Positions 41,766 through 53,449 of a stretch of 64,000 nt of DNA are shown one piece after another. Where the stretch lies: NCBI GenBank assembly GCA_021613375.1, contig CM038725.1, positions 16,057,175-16,121,174 on the forward strand, written 5' to 3'. Within the stretch, counting starts at the first letter, position 1. Every line of letters starts with the position of its first letter. The position numbers and the translations under genes are program-made. The stretch comes from Megaleporinus macrocephalus (Eukaryota > Chordata > Actinopteri > Characiformes > Anostomidae). The notes under the pieces were generated by a model. The model worked only from the letters and a program-made list of their open reading frames with translations. It was not told the origin of the DNA and did no database searches.

Positions 41766-42840
41766 AGAGAGAGAACGCAAAGATGCTGATAAAAAAAATA
41801 CATAAATACATTACTAGCTTCATGTTCATACATGTGCAATTGTATGCTGGTGAGCTACCTGACCCAACTGGCTGGTCTCCTACAGTAAGTGCTAAAGCAG
41901 TCTGAGCTACTTTAGAGTGCACACATACAGAGAGCTTTCCTCTGGGCCAATTAGAACACACTGAGAGGAAAAAGCTCGGTCTGTACTGATCTCTCAATCT
42001 CACCTGTTTACCTGTACACTGAACATATTTACATGTACAGGACTATTTGGCAACTGCCGAAAAATCAGACTTTGGCAATAATTTATTCAACATGTTTACA
42101 TGCACAAAGGAATACCATGGATTTTCCTAAATGTATACTTCAGTCATTGATATGTTATTAACTAAGTGGTGACAGGAAACAGGGGTTGCAAAAATGTCTA
42201 CAAAACAAATAGCCATATTAGTAACTCCAGTGAACCTACCCATCATCTGAGGTTAATGTTGATGATGACCAAATACTGGCGAAGCTGGAAAATACATGAT
42301 CTTTGGGGACCACTCTGCCATGAATGGACATTAAAAATACATTTTATGCCAAAACCTTATTTCAAGTCTTCTCATCAGGCAATGTATTTATAACCATTTT
42401 GCCTTTTAACTGTCCATGATTAAGCTTTTTGAAGAGTTTAATTAGACGTCTGGTTCCTTTCACTGCTAGTAATAATTCTGATTTAAGTTTGCTTAGAACA
42501 TAATATTTCACATTAAAACTACATGTATGTAGTTCTTTCTTAATGCATAATGTATTAAATAGTTGCCAATAAACCCACTAAAGAAGTGACAGTAAGTGTG
42601 GTGTTAAATCTATTTTTGATGTGTTGATATAGGTGTAATGCTGAATTAAGTCCACAATACTAATTTCCTTCAAAGCAGCATCTTTCAATACATAACTTGA
42701 TTACCGGCTTAAAATCCAGCTACCTTTATAGGAATTCTTTAATAAAAGATATTGTAATATGCTGTTCATGTGCTCGCTCGAGCAATCTAAAATAGTCATG
42801 TTATTTGTGTGAATGCATGTAATCACGCTCAGTGATTCTT
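41764..42840. other. AT-rich intergenic stretch, no gene recognised
   Basis: No repeat family or coherent frame. The 75-codon frame at 42166-42393 is featureless. Confidence 0.4.
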
Positions 42841-43300
42841 CAACATGTTTTCAGCTTCCTATTGTTTAGTCTGCAGGACCCTTTCTGCCTTTCATCCGTT
42901 CCAGAGTGAAATCAGACAAAATGCGCCCGTTGTGTTTATTTTCTGTGCAAAAGACACAAATCCACAAAATGCATCACTGCATTACACAATTACGGTCTTT
43001 AACAATAAATCAGCAACCATACTGCTGTACCTGCCAGCCATTTGCACGCATACAACCTGTATGTACAATATGTGTAGCCATCTATATCTAGTATGTCTGT
43101 GGGCTAATCTTGCATTTAATGTCGGGGTTGTTCCATTAGGGAGCCCATAAGAAGGCCTGGCTGTATCAGTCATCCAGTTCAGAGAGCAGTAACCTTCCCA
43201 AGCGGCCAAATGCACCGTCCTCACCGCAGCCTATTGACCAAAGCAATAAGCCATTCTATACGGTGTATTAAAGTCATTTTCCACATGCTACCTCAGCACC
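42841..43300. promoter_or_regulatory. Unique block, possible conserved element
   Basis: Contains CAATTACGGTCTTTAACAATAAA, CTTGCATTTAATGTCGGGG and CAGTCATCCAGTTCAGAGAG, with frames on both strands (42845-43150 plus, 42982-43224 minus) that contradict each other. The texture is that of unique regulatory-type DNA; no coding assignment is possible. Confidence 0.23.
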
Positions 43301-43344
43301 AGCCATTGTTCATGCAAGCTCCTGCTGACCATGAAGAAAAAAAG

Positions 43345-43345
<1 letters not shown>

Positions 43346-43383
<38 letters not shown>

Positions 43384-43440
43384 GAGAGAGAGAAAGATAT
43401 GGCAGGAGACATAAAGAGAAAAAGGAAAAAAAAAAAAAAA
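43346..43440 (+). repeat. (GA)n microsatellite followed by a poly-A run
   Basis: GA run at 43349-43379, further GGGAGAGAGAGAAAG to 43395, then an A-rich tract ending in about 15 A at 43426-43440. Confidence 0.94.
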
Positions 43441-43559
43441 CTCTGTGTGCTCTCAACTAAATTGCAACACTTTACACTGTTACACCAGTTAAGAAACAAG
43501 CAGCCCCTCCGACAGAATTGTTTCTCATTCTTTTTTCTACCTCCCTATTCGCTTTTTGT

Positions 43560-44350
43560 TGCTTTCAGCTGTGAAAGGCTGGGTGATTATCGCGGTCACT
43601 CGAGGGGCAATTTTAGCGCTGTCAAAGCGAGGCCGCAAACAGCACCCGCACACTTTAGAATATATGCTGACTGCACTGCACTGCCTTTTCCTCTTCCGCG
43701 GCCTACGGCGCGCCGTCTGAGAGACCGGGCTAATGCGAAATAAAGGGGGTCTCGTTGGCGTAATGTGTTCCGGGGGCCCATCTGCGTTGTCCGGACATTC
43801 ATGGTGTCAAAGGTGCTGGCGGGAGAGAGCGAGGGAACGTGTCCTGTCCACCTCGCCCAAATCCACTCCCCGAGTGACAAATGATTTCAATCTAGGCTGC
43901 GTCGCCCTTGACTTGACCCTGAACCGGCGTGCACAAGCGCAGCCACTGGAAAAGATGTTGTGCTCTAATAAAGCTCCGGCCTGGACGATGAGAAGGGAGG
44001 ATGGATGGAGGAGTGAGTGAATGAGGGATTGTGGGAGGGGGGGGTGGGCGAACAGGGAGGGGTGGCTGGACATCTCAGGTGCAGGTGTATAATGAGATCG
44101 CTTGTTTGCTCGCTGAAAATTACCTTACAAGCCTTCGCGCCACAACAAGGCCATCCTTGCCCAGCTTGCGAATTGGGCTAATTCCTCGGGGTGCACGCCG
44201 TGTCAAGGATTTCAATCTCTTTTTTACACGGCGCAAACATGTAAATGGGGTCCGACGGCACCCTCTTGCCCCGCAGACTCCCTTTACGAAGCTTTAAAGC
44301 TTTACCCGTGCCATCGGCCCCCCATCCGGCTCATAAACTTAGCCCAGTAG
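43560..44350. promoter_or_regulatory. CpG-dense block: candidate CpG island, promoter or enhancer
   Basis: This is the most CpG-rich part of the window. It includes CTTCCGCGGCC, ACGGCGCGCCGTC (an AscI site at 43706-43713), a TTCCGGGGGCCC stretch, CTGCGTTGTCCGGAC, GGCTGCGTCGCCC and CACGCCGTGTC. It also has TCGCGGTCACTCGAGG and CTTGACTTGACCCTGAACC, which look like nuclear-receptor half-sites. Five partly overlapping frames of 85-95 codons on both strands are explained by stop depletion. No exon is evident. Possible readings are the promoter of a non-coding transcript or a CpG-rich enhancer. Confidence 0.4.
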
Positions 44351-44514
44351 AATGAGCAGGCACTTGCCAAACTCAGTGGTGGAGAAGGCACGAGCTCTCC
44401 AGAAAGGTCCGGATAGCATGCTGGGTATGCAAATGAAATTCTCCTTCCCTTATTTTCACCTCACACCACCCTGCTGGCAAAGCAATCCCTCACTTCTAAT
44501 CCTTCCCCTACTCT

Positions 44515-44531
44515 CCCTCTCTCTCTCTCTA
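44515..44531 (+). repeat. Short (CT)n run
   Basis: Perfect CT run of about 16 bases in a C/T-rich flank. Confidence 0.85.
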
Positions 44532-44599
44532 GCTCCATCATGCTCTCTCCAAATTACACTACACCAAGACTGTCTGACAAAAGCATGCCAAATCAGGCA

Positions 44600-45790
44600 C
44601 TGGGGTTAAAAACCTAGCTGAACACAATGAATGGCATTAATGAATGATGGTATAAATTAAAAGAAGCTGAATAAAACTAAGCCATAATTGTTAACGGTGA
44701 ACTCATTCAACTTTCGATGTAGTATATTAAGTGCAGCTAAATATATCCAATCATTGAGCCTGCAGCCACTCCAGCTATGCTATAGCACACTGTGGCTAAC
44801 ACCATTATAAGTACTCAAAAAATATATAAAACACATTATGGAAAAGCATAACCACATATATATCTGATGTCCTCGCATATATTTATATCTTATATTTATA
44901 TCCCATATCATACATTAGCCTACAATACAAATGTTCCTGTACATCGTACCAAGATATCAAAGATGCAGCATAGCATCTTATGCAAAGATTATCATGGAAG
45001 TCAATTAAATCTATGGCCAAACCACAGCTGCTCGGAGGTCAGAAGGAATCTAAACTATACAGTAGGTTATGCTCCTCCATATTACCAGGATATCTGTTGT
45101 GGCATTGAATTTCATAACAGTGTCCTCAATTGATTTTTCCTTATAGTTCCTCTAAAATACTGTGGTGTCTGCAAAGACAATGACTGGCTGCTGCAAAGAA
45201 GAACCAACTAGAACGAGCTAAAACAGCCAGGATAGCAGGGAGGCACACAACTAGACAGTTAACCCACACCAGCTACCTCACAATACATCACAAGTAGTGA
45301 ACAATAACAATTTATTTAGACATTAAAATCTCTCGTACTGTGAGTTCGGCACTCTGGGCAGGCTCTGCATGTGGCTGCTCCAAGGGGTACGCCTCCCATG
45401 TGCCTACTGGTGAACAAGCCAGTAACTGGATGTGACATAGCCCCACTGGACAATCATAATAAACTCTTTAAACCATGCAAACCCTGGTTCTTACAATCAA
45501 CCATATCACATCAAAACATTCTGAATGAATATTTACACTTCAACTATTACATTATGCTGACATTAAGAAAAATCCTGTTTAGTGACGCTCTATTATTTTT
45601 TATTAACGTTGATATACAGAAAAAGCCACATTGTGGAGCAGGCATGTAGACTGTCGTTAAAAAATATCAGGGAGGAGAAGGTAGGCAGAAGCAAACAACA
45701 GTTTGTGTGGGAAAACAATATGAGTAGGTACAGCATATATAATGCTAGGCTACTGTGTAAGCTTGTTAAGGAAAAAAATGTGGCACAATA
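44600..45790. other. AT-rich intergenic stretch, no gene recognised
   Basis: No repeat family named. The frames at 44867-45133 and 45371-45649 are about 90 codons long but lack domains and coding texture. Confidence 0.4.
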
Positions 45791-46433
45791 ACAAGCGCTG
45801 TTCGTCCAGGACCGCTAGAATGGATCATATCAGTCGTGACTGACCTGTGGCCTTGGCCAACATTGCTTTTTACAGCCGAGCAAGTTGACAAAATCGCGCT
45901 CGGAGAGCAATGCATTGAATTAGAGCGGCGAGGAAAGCAGTGAAAGAAGACAACACAGACCCGAAGTCTGTGCAGAATGTGATCTGACAGTTCAGGCTGA
46001 AATCCCATTGCCAGAGTTCTATCTGGTCAACAGCTTTAACGGCAGCTCCAGCACAGGAGACATTAGCATGGTGGAAACGTGTTGACACGCCATAGATCGT
46101 GCTCAGGAGCTGGAATGAACGCAAGAACGGTGTGACACCAGAGCGTGAGTGGACGTGATAGAAAAACATGTCACATGCTGCACAGTGCATGACACCATGA
46201 GTGGATGGTGGCAGGTTTTGCCTCGAAAAGCCGCACTTTAGAGGTGGCAAAGACAGACACGCTCGTGTTACATGACAAATAGAACTCATGCTAAACCAAA
46301 GAGGAAAAAGGCAACATGTGGGCTCAAACACACACATATTGTGCCAAGCTAAATAGAAATTATTGCTAATTGTTAACTTGAAAGGTCTAAAAAGAAAGAG
46401 GCAACCAAGATATAAATAATAAATAGTCGACAT
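45791..46433 (-). other. 187-codon open frame of unknown status
   Basis: The minus strand is open from 46433 to 45870. The product would be rich in Cys, Phe, Ser and Leu with scattered hydrophobic stretches. I see no signal peptide of normal form, no domain and no homology that I can name. The plus strand here is moderately GC and non-repetitive. It may be chance, a decayed gene fragment, or part of a non-coding transcript. I do not call it a gene. Confidence 0.2.
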
Positions 46434-46780
46434 ACTAAATGCAATTTGACCAAAAATATAACTTACACTTGCCTCCCGCCCTTCCCCCAGATGTAGCTGC
46501 TCAGCTAGGACACTGAAGTTTGCGGCTAAAATTTGGAGTTATCATGCTAGTGAACCTAAGAAAAAACAGTAAACCCTTGGAACCAGTCAGCCAGGACATG
46601 CTTATGTATTACTTCTTATAAAAATAGATATAAAATTACAGAACAATGCTAGTAGTAGCTACGGCGACAGTTATGTGACAAAAGTCCTGCCCCAGCCAAC
46701 TTATCGATTAGGACACTGTGAATAAAGCCAGAGTCTGAGGCAATGCTTGGCTAAATTAATGACTCTAAAAATCTTTGACT

Positions 46781-47153
46781 AAGCCAAATTTCATGGGTCA
46801 GTAGAGTGTGATGTGCCCTTTTCAAAAGTGCCCTGGATGGCACTGCTAGCTAGAATCTTGCAAAATTTGCATTTGACTTTGCAGAGATGGTCTTGCTTAA
46901 AGCTCATCCCTGCCGAAGGTCTGCCAAAGATATTTAGAGCACAAGAAATCAATGAAAATAAGAGTAACTTCAGACATCACAGGATTATAGGGCACTATGC
47001 CCCCTCTCCAACTGCACATTACTTTTTAAGTGTCGTCTTCTGGAAATCTAAAATACGATTTAATATCTGATTATTGAAGAAACGAAACAAAGCCAAATTC
47101 CATGGTAGAGCATGATGTTCCCTTTCCAACGAGTCCTGGATTGCATTACTAGC
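46781..47153 (+). repeat. Diverged direct repeat pair, about 65-70 bp units
   Basis: AAGCCAAATTTCATGG, AGTGTGATGTGCCCTTTTC and CCTGGATGGCACTGCTAGC at 46781-46850 recur as AAGCCAAATTCCATGG, AGCATGATGTTCCCTTTCC and CCTGGATTGCATTACTAGC at 47090-47153. The units lie about 309 bases apart in the same orientation. This could be a local duplication or two copies of an unnamed element. Confidence 0.65.
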
Positions 47154-47639
47154 CTTTAGCAAACTATAGATATGGACACTGAATCATCAGGGTCTTCACA
47201 TGCTGTCTTCTCTGAGGCATCTATGTAGTCGAGATTAACATTATCGCTGAGCAGTAAAGTTGACCAGTGAACTAATCTGTGCAACCCCCAGCAGCAGCTA
47301 TCCTGAGGTCTGGAATTTTGTATATCTGTGTTAAGAAATTGTTCTCTCACTTTTGCCATATCGCGCACCCTTAAAGACAATTCCACAAAATGTCAATTCT
47401 CAGAAAGTTTTTTGATTTAATTTTCTTCATTCCAGATAAACCTTGAGTAAATAGTTTGCAGTGGTGGTGACCGGAACCAGACATGTAAGGTGTTTCACGC
47501 TACTAAAAGTTCTCTCATAGAAACCAGTTACATAAAATGGTTTTAAATACGCTGCCTGGTGCATAATGAGAATGTTTTAGCCTAAAAGCTTTAGCAGGGT
47601 AAGGAAATAAATACCATGATTTTATAATTAGCAACATTA

Positions 47640-47745
47640 CATATAAGACACATACATGTTCACTTGTTATTTTGGATAGTAATTAAAATAGCAAAATACT
47701 CAAATGTAGATAACTGAGTTGTTATAACCTTTGATTCCAAAGACT
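47640..47745 (+). mobile_element. Interspersed repeat E, copy 2
   Basis: AGACACATACATGTTCAC, TATTTTGGATAGTAATTAAA, AGCAAAATACTC and GTTGTTATAACCTTTGATTCC match the order at 15835-15955. It is followed by GGGAAAAACTCTTATCACC, which may be more of the same element. Confidence 0.5.
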
Positions 47746-47829
47746 GGAGTTTAAATCACTGCCTGGTCAGTACAGCTAATATTTTGTCTGCCTTGGGAAA
47801 AACTCTTATCACCATGTTTGGTTTCCTCT

Positions 47830-48370
47830 GAAACATGATTTCACTGTTTCTTTTGGGACAAGTGGCTGTAATGTGCAATAAACCAAGCAAAGTGTAATTC
47901 AAGAACATGTTACCCTTAATTCCCCTGAGGTTTTGTGTCTTAAAGTGTCTGAACACTGGGTTACAGGTCTTGTGTATGTTGTTTTATACACTGAAGAATT
48001 CAGTAGAAAATCTGTTTGAGGACATTTAACAATTCAAAGCTTTTTTAAAACAGCTATACTGAACAGCTCTAAAAGGTTATAAGCTTCTATTGCTTGTCAC
48101 TTACATTAGCCTTGTAGCTTCACTAGAAAACTTCAGGCACCAAACGGGTCATGGCTCATTAGCTACATGGAAAGAGGTGAACAGGGCAACACCTTACTCA
48201 TGGGTAGTGTGGACTACAAAAGCCCTTAAGCCATCTTACATAAACCTACACGAGCATTTGTAAACAGTAGAATTAGTCATGAAGGGGTGCTTTTACCAGT
48301 TTGGATGTCAAGATGATATAACCCTCACATCAAATGGCATTGTTTTTGTCTGACATCAGGTTTAGTGATG
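47830..48370. other. Intergenic stretch, no gene recognised
   Basis: Unremarkable AT-rich sequence with no named repeat and no frame of interest. Confidence 0.4.
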
Positions 48371-48479
48371 AAATAATACAGCCCTTTATGGTACGTGACT
48401 TTTTGGCTCGGCGTATTTCACAGTGACATAACGCTGATGACATTATTATAGTAGCATTATTACAGCGGGAACAATTTAT

Positions 48480-48570
48480 AATAACTTTGTTCAATGAACC
48501 ATTAACTGACCATTAATAGCTGTGAACAAACCATTAGTTTTCAGAATGTACAAATGCTTACAAATAAATG
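48480..48570 (+). repeat. Left member of an inverted repeat pair
   Basis: GACCATTAATAGCTGTGAAC followed by AAACCATTAGTT (48508-48539) is the reverse complement, with two mismatches, of 50088-50119. The flanks are AT-rich and resemble old palindromic element debris. Confidence 0.6.
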
Positions 48571-50085
48571 TATGCAGCTGTTCATGTGTGTATTTATAGC
48601 AGCACATGCTTGCAAATCAATCTGTATGCATTTCTTATATAGATATAAGCTTTGCATTTTGTCCACTATGCATATATATATAATGACAAAGTATCTTACG
48701 GCTAAGTTATGAGTTATATATGAAGTTATAACTCATGTTAACATATATGTGTAAAATTTCTAATTCATGTCAATTGTCATTGTATTGTCATTACACTTCT
48801 CCAATGAGGTGCAGGAAGGATCCAGCCTAGATGTTTAAAGTAGAGTTCCAGTTAAAAGTGCAATGTGCATGCAGCCCCATCAGCAATTTGAGCTCAGTGT
48901 GTAGATATGCTGAGGGATAAGCAGTGGATCAGTAACAGTCTGCAATGTGTGTGTTTATGTTCTGGTTGGTGTTGCTGGAAATGCAACATGTTGCTCTGCT
49001 GGAAAAAGATTAAAAGATCACTTCCTGCACTTCCTGCATTTGGCAGTGTCTCTCCGCCTCTTTTCTTTCTTGACCCAGTTGTGTTACCCTGTAAAATTTT
49101 AGGTCTTACTGCTCTGTCTCGAACCAAGTTTCTGAATCTGTGATGAAGTTGCGCGATCAGCTTGCCAGGCAGCGCCAAATGAGTTCAGAAATACAACAGC
49201 ACGTTGCTCAGGCTTCATTCTGGCAAAGTCACTATTTTTATTGATAAATGAACTAATTATGAACAGTATGTTAGCAAGTGGTAACCTTTTCTATGACTTC
49301 AGAACACACAAAGTTATTCATAATGTTATTATATGGCATTGCACTGCTTGTATTGTTATAAGCTTGCACAATTGCTTCTGGTAGTGTCTGGTTTCCTAAC
49401 ATATTACACAGTCTGTTGATGGTATACTATCTGCATTGCAATAGATTCAGGCGTGCAACGAGGTAAACATCCGTTGTCGTTGTATATCATCACTTCAAGA
49501 ACAAGGGGGTTGATTCTGTACAGAGTAAGAGGAAAAAAAAGATTTGGGTGAAACCAGCACTTTTTTTATATTTAGTGTGAAACTGACAGCATTTATTTGA
49601 ATTAAACTGGATACTGTAATGCTAGGCTACAGGTGATAAAAGCTAGATTTGCTTTCTGATTCTTGTAAGTCCTATACTAACAGTTAAAGGTAAATATTTC
49701 ATTTCACTTAAAGCCTGTAATGACCCGGCATAACACTCTATATTCTATGAAAACTGACTGTATGAAGTTATATACTTTTAATGTTCAAATTAAAAGTACA
49801 CAACTTAAATGTATGTAATAATAACAATTTAAAAGTAATTATAAAAATACACACCTGCCATTATAACGTAATATTTGCCATATAATGTCTAATAAGTCTT
49901 TATGGATACAGGATTCACAGAAAAGTTCTCTAAAGTGCTGCAGTGAATTGTATACATTAACTTATTATAACTTATTATTAGTGAAATGGTTTGTTGGAAA
50001 TGTAAAGAAAAACATGTGCAGTTATACATAAAGACATACATCAACTACATGAACTGTCATTTATAAATATTTTTAAATCCTTCTC
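48571..50085. other. AT-rich spacer between the inverted repeats, no gene recognised
   Basis: Contains TTATAA/TATAAC-rich words (49840-50040). A 94-codon minus frame (48894-49178) and a shadow plus frame have no domain. Parts may be further copies of the same old element. Confidence 0.35.
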
Positions 50086-50122
50086 AACTAATGATTTGTT
50101 CACAGCTTTTAATGGTCAATGA
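50086..50122 (-). repeat. Right member of an inverted repeat pair
   Basis: AACTAATGATTTGTTCACAG followed by CTTTTAATGGTCAATGAA mirrors 48490-48539. Confidence 0.6.
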
Positions 50123-50379
50123 ATAGCATATTAAACAAAGATATTGTTAAAAGTTGGAGGAGGAAAAGCAAATTCTTCTATGTTCCTGCAACTAGCCACC
50201 TCATTTTGGAACCGTTCACCTAACAAAAGTAGTGTTCTCGCACAAAAATATGACCTAAAAAAAGATCTACATGACCACGAGTGCTTGCATATTTAGCAGA
50301 GCTTAAATGTAAGCAACTGGACATAAGCAAGCAGTTGGTGATGTATTTAAGGAAACGGGACCAGAGAAGCATCATCTGT

Positions 50380-51000
50380 TACATCACTTACGCTGCTAGC
50401 AACCAAAAACACAGCATTACAAATAACGAGGAAAGCAACAAAAGGCCTCCGTTCACTCTGTCACTGTCACGCCAGAATGCAAGAGATGCATTTTCTGAAG
50501 CTCTGCGGAAAAAAAGAGGGAGAGGAAAAGGAAGAGGTGGCAGTGCGTGCGTGTTTTTGGCCGGTGCAGGCGGCCACGAGGAGGTTTCCTTTGCCCTCTT
50601 AAGATAATGGAGAGGAGAAAAACCTGACCCTTGTGGAAGCGTCCCTGCAGGTGGGAAGATTAATGCCAGCGCACAGTCAGCGTTCAGACTTCTGCGTATC
50701 AATGGCTTTTCAATTCATTTATGCTTCATAACAGGCAAGGTCAAAAACCAATTTGTGCAACATGCGAAATAAATAAAACAGGCTGGCAGTAAATTAAATA
50801 AAAAGGAGCAAAGCTGGGGCCTGCAGCTAAAAGGTAGAGTGGAAAGGATGGAAGGGAGGGAGTGAATCTAACATGAAAGCTAATGTCTGATAGCATCAAG
50901 CTTTTTTTGCAGTTGACTAATTGGGATACAGTAGCTCTATAAATAGTCATGGCATTAACATGGACTTTTTCTTGCCTTCCCTGCAGAAATCCTGTTTTTA
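50380..51000. promoter_or_regulatory. Balanced island, possible conserved element
   Basis: Unique segment with CTCTGTCACTGTCACGCCAG, a GGCCGGTGCAGGCGGCC near-palindrome at 50558-50574, GATTAATGCCAGCGC, TTCAATTCATTTATGC and GACTAATTGGGATACAG. Frames on both strands at 50281-50702 are shadows of each other. The role is inferred. Confidence 0.25.
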
Positions 51001-51044
51001 CACTTTAATTTGCCCTCAGAATATATGACTTTGTTACACTTAGA

Positions 51045-51120
51045 CATGACTACATATCGCTTTTTCCAATACTGGTATTGACACTTTAGTATATCGAATA
51101 ATACAGATGTGTCAATACTT
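51045..51120 (+). mobile_element. 'GATACC/CAATACTG' interspersed repeat, copy 3
   Basis: CATATCGCTTTTTCCAATAC, TGGTATTGACACTTTAG and ATATCGAATAATACAG share the vocabulary of the copies at 5281 and 34997. The copy is short and diverged. Confidence 0.42.
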
Positions 51121-51715
51121 CTTTAAGCTGTTTGCAATTCACAAGATTTTTTGTTTAACATTACTCCAAATTTTACTATAATTCTCAACAGAATGTGAAG
51201 GAATAGCAGTTTGGACAGTATCTTAAAAGACATCTATGCAGATTTATCTACTAAAGATAGTATGTTAACCAGCTAGTTCCAGCCTGTAATGTCTCATAAT
51301 ACCACTATGTACCTCAATAAGCAATAGACAGTCACTGTAGCATCGAGTCTGTGATCAGTCCAACACAAGAGGATGAAGAAGTAGCACAGCCCTGATGGCA
51401 TATTCTAATTTCTTATCAATCACGTTGAAGGTTAGATCGTTTAAAAGCTGGTAGCCAATGAAAGAAACAATAAATGCCACAAGCTTTTAGCAAGCAACCA
51501 TTATAACAACCCGCTCTCTGCAAGAATCCACATTAGGCAAACAAAAACAAAACACACAATATAAATCGATTGGCACTGCTTCTTTCAGCATCAGACACAA
51601 GATGTTCATATCTGTTCATAGTCATAACGCTAAGTCTGCTTGAAGTCTTAACTTCTTAAAATGTCCCAGTGTGTTAGCAGGTCACTGGCAGAGGATAAGA
51701 CATTCCTAAGTGAAT
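51121..51715. other. AT-rich intergenic stretch, no gene recognised
   Basis: No repeat family or frame of interest. Confidence 0.4.
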
Positions 51716-52165
51716 CCACATTCAGTGACCCAGCTTTGAATCTTTTGGCTTCCACCGTATCCTCTCACGCCCCGTTACTGGGTTGAAAAGCGTCACATAC
51801 GCACACTGCCTCCATCTTTCCTCCTTTATGCGCGTATAAAGCCGCTATAAGCAGCGTGGCGTGTGGATTCATGGCATACGCAGCAGCCTGCAGCACAAGT
51901 CAGTGCAGAGTGTCATAAAGCTGGAAGTGGAAGGGTGTCGGGATGATCCGTTTTCCTCCCTGCATGAGGCCTGTGTGACTCAGATGCTCCGCAGGGGGGC
52001 CGGCGAACGGGCGCTGATTCATGTAATCTACTCCAAAGTGTTGCGAACCATTCGCTTTTTAAGCTCGCCTCTTGGGTCTTTCTCCTGTCTTACACCTTCT
52101 CCAGAAGGAAAGAGAACAAGCATTCTGCATCTTCAAGTGTGCATTTCTAACAGACTGTGTTGAAA
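51716..52165. promoter_or_regulatory. Balanced CpG-richer island, possible conserved element
   Basis: TATGCGCGTATAAAGCCGCTATAAGC (51827-51852; two TATAA-like words in CpG-bearing sequence), GGCGTGTGGATTCATGGC and GGGGGGCCGGCGAACGGGCGC. A 100-codon plus frame (51861-52163) opens just downstream but has no recognisable domain. This could be a weak promoter-like block. Confidence 0.27.
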
Positions 52166-52366
52166 ATAATTAGCTTGCCTTGCATGCAACCCAAAATATT
52201 CAGGATTGTCTGAAACATTATCAACTTTCAACTGTAGTCTAACATTTGGTTATTAATCTATTTTGAACTACGTTGAAACAAACAAACAAAAAAAATCAGT
52301 CTGGATACAATTGATGCAAGATACCAGGCAGAGCATCAAAACTGATTTCTTTTTTTTATTTTGATG

Positions 52367-52406
52367 AAAAGGGATGAAGGAAATAAAAAAGGGATGAAGG
52401 AAATGG
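52367..52406 (+). repeat. Two-copy tandem 20-bp repeat
   Basis: AAAGGGATGAAGGAAAT occurs twice in a row, 20 bases apart. Confidence 0.85.
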
Positions 52407-52409
52407 AAA

Positions 52410-53440
52410 ACAATACATTTTAGGAAAAAAAATAAACTTTTTCCTTTGTATTCAAGTATATTTTTACAAAAGAACAGGTTTTGTTTAAATATCGATTAAA
52501 AGTTTTCTTTTCCAACCATTTGATCTGCTTTACTGAAGCTACTCCTTACACTGTCATTTCTGCATGATGTGGTGTCCAATATCATTCTATGATGTGCTGC
52601 CTACAGCTATGAAGTTATGTTCAAAATCATACCATTTCCAAACGACCCCGGCGACCCTAATTTTACAATATCACACAGTTTCCAAATGCTCTCGGCAGAG
52701 AACTGAACTTCATCCCACCAGCCACAAATCAAGATTTTGAAAGAATTGCATATGTTCTCAATGAAAAAGAACTTTAATGTGAAAATCTTGAGGAAAATAA
52801 GTATTATTTTAACCTCATGTGTCAAAGTTTGGACCCGAAATAGAGGGGAATATAAGTCCTTTTTACTTCTACCTGATGGAAAGAGCCTTTCATACAGAAA
52901 TACATTTGATCCAAACATGTGGTTATATCAGCGAGTAATACAGCCACACGCAAGCGTTTCAACACACACAGTCCATGAACATATATTAAGGTTAAAGCAA
53001 AACAGAAAATGTGCCATAACTTTTGCACAGGCCACATTGGAGGTTTTGTTTATTTATTCCAATTCTATTAAATTCAGCAAATAAACAGGACTTGTACCTT
53101 AGACTGTGCAGAAGCTGTGTTCTCTGTAGAAGAGGTGTATTTATTGCTTACTTGCTTAGAAAATCAATAAAATATACAACAAACATTCACATAAGCCTGT
53201 ATGTTTATTACAAAGCTTTGTCTGTGTTATTCTTAGCAAATAACCTTCTAAAACCTGCCCATTACCAAAGAGCAAAGCCCAAAGTGATGGCAGGCATACG
53301 TGCCTCTCTTAGTAAATCTGCTCCTAGGATAGTTTAAATAGTTTAAATAAAAGAACAAAAAAGTTTTAATGAAGTACAAACGTACTGGATGCTAGTTTAA
53401 AGTTTGTTTAATAATCCTGAAACTAGTAGGCCTAGTAGGC
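52410..53440. other. AT-rich intergenic stretch, no gene recognised
   Basis: Frames of about 100-115 codons exist on both strands (52607-52918 minus, 52737-53084 plus, 53023-53337 plus). They have AT-rich chance composition, overlap one another and show no domain. Confidence 0.35.
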
Positions 53441-53449
53441 CAATCTACA

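Noticed and set aside
41594..42003. Two minus-strand frames with Ile-Tyr runs
   Set aside because: They are translations of the 75-bp TA array; the parts outside have no domain.
43210..43743. 177-codon plus-strand frame
   Set aside because: The centre is Arg-Glu repeats from the GA array followed by poly-Lys from poly-A; the ends show no recognisable protein.
48370..48480. Possible conserved block with GACATTATTATAGTAGC and TTACAGCGGGAAC
   Set aside because: Too short and too close to the inverted repeat to separate from element debris.
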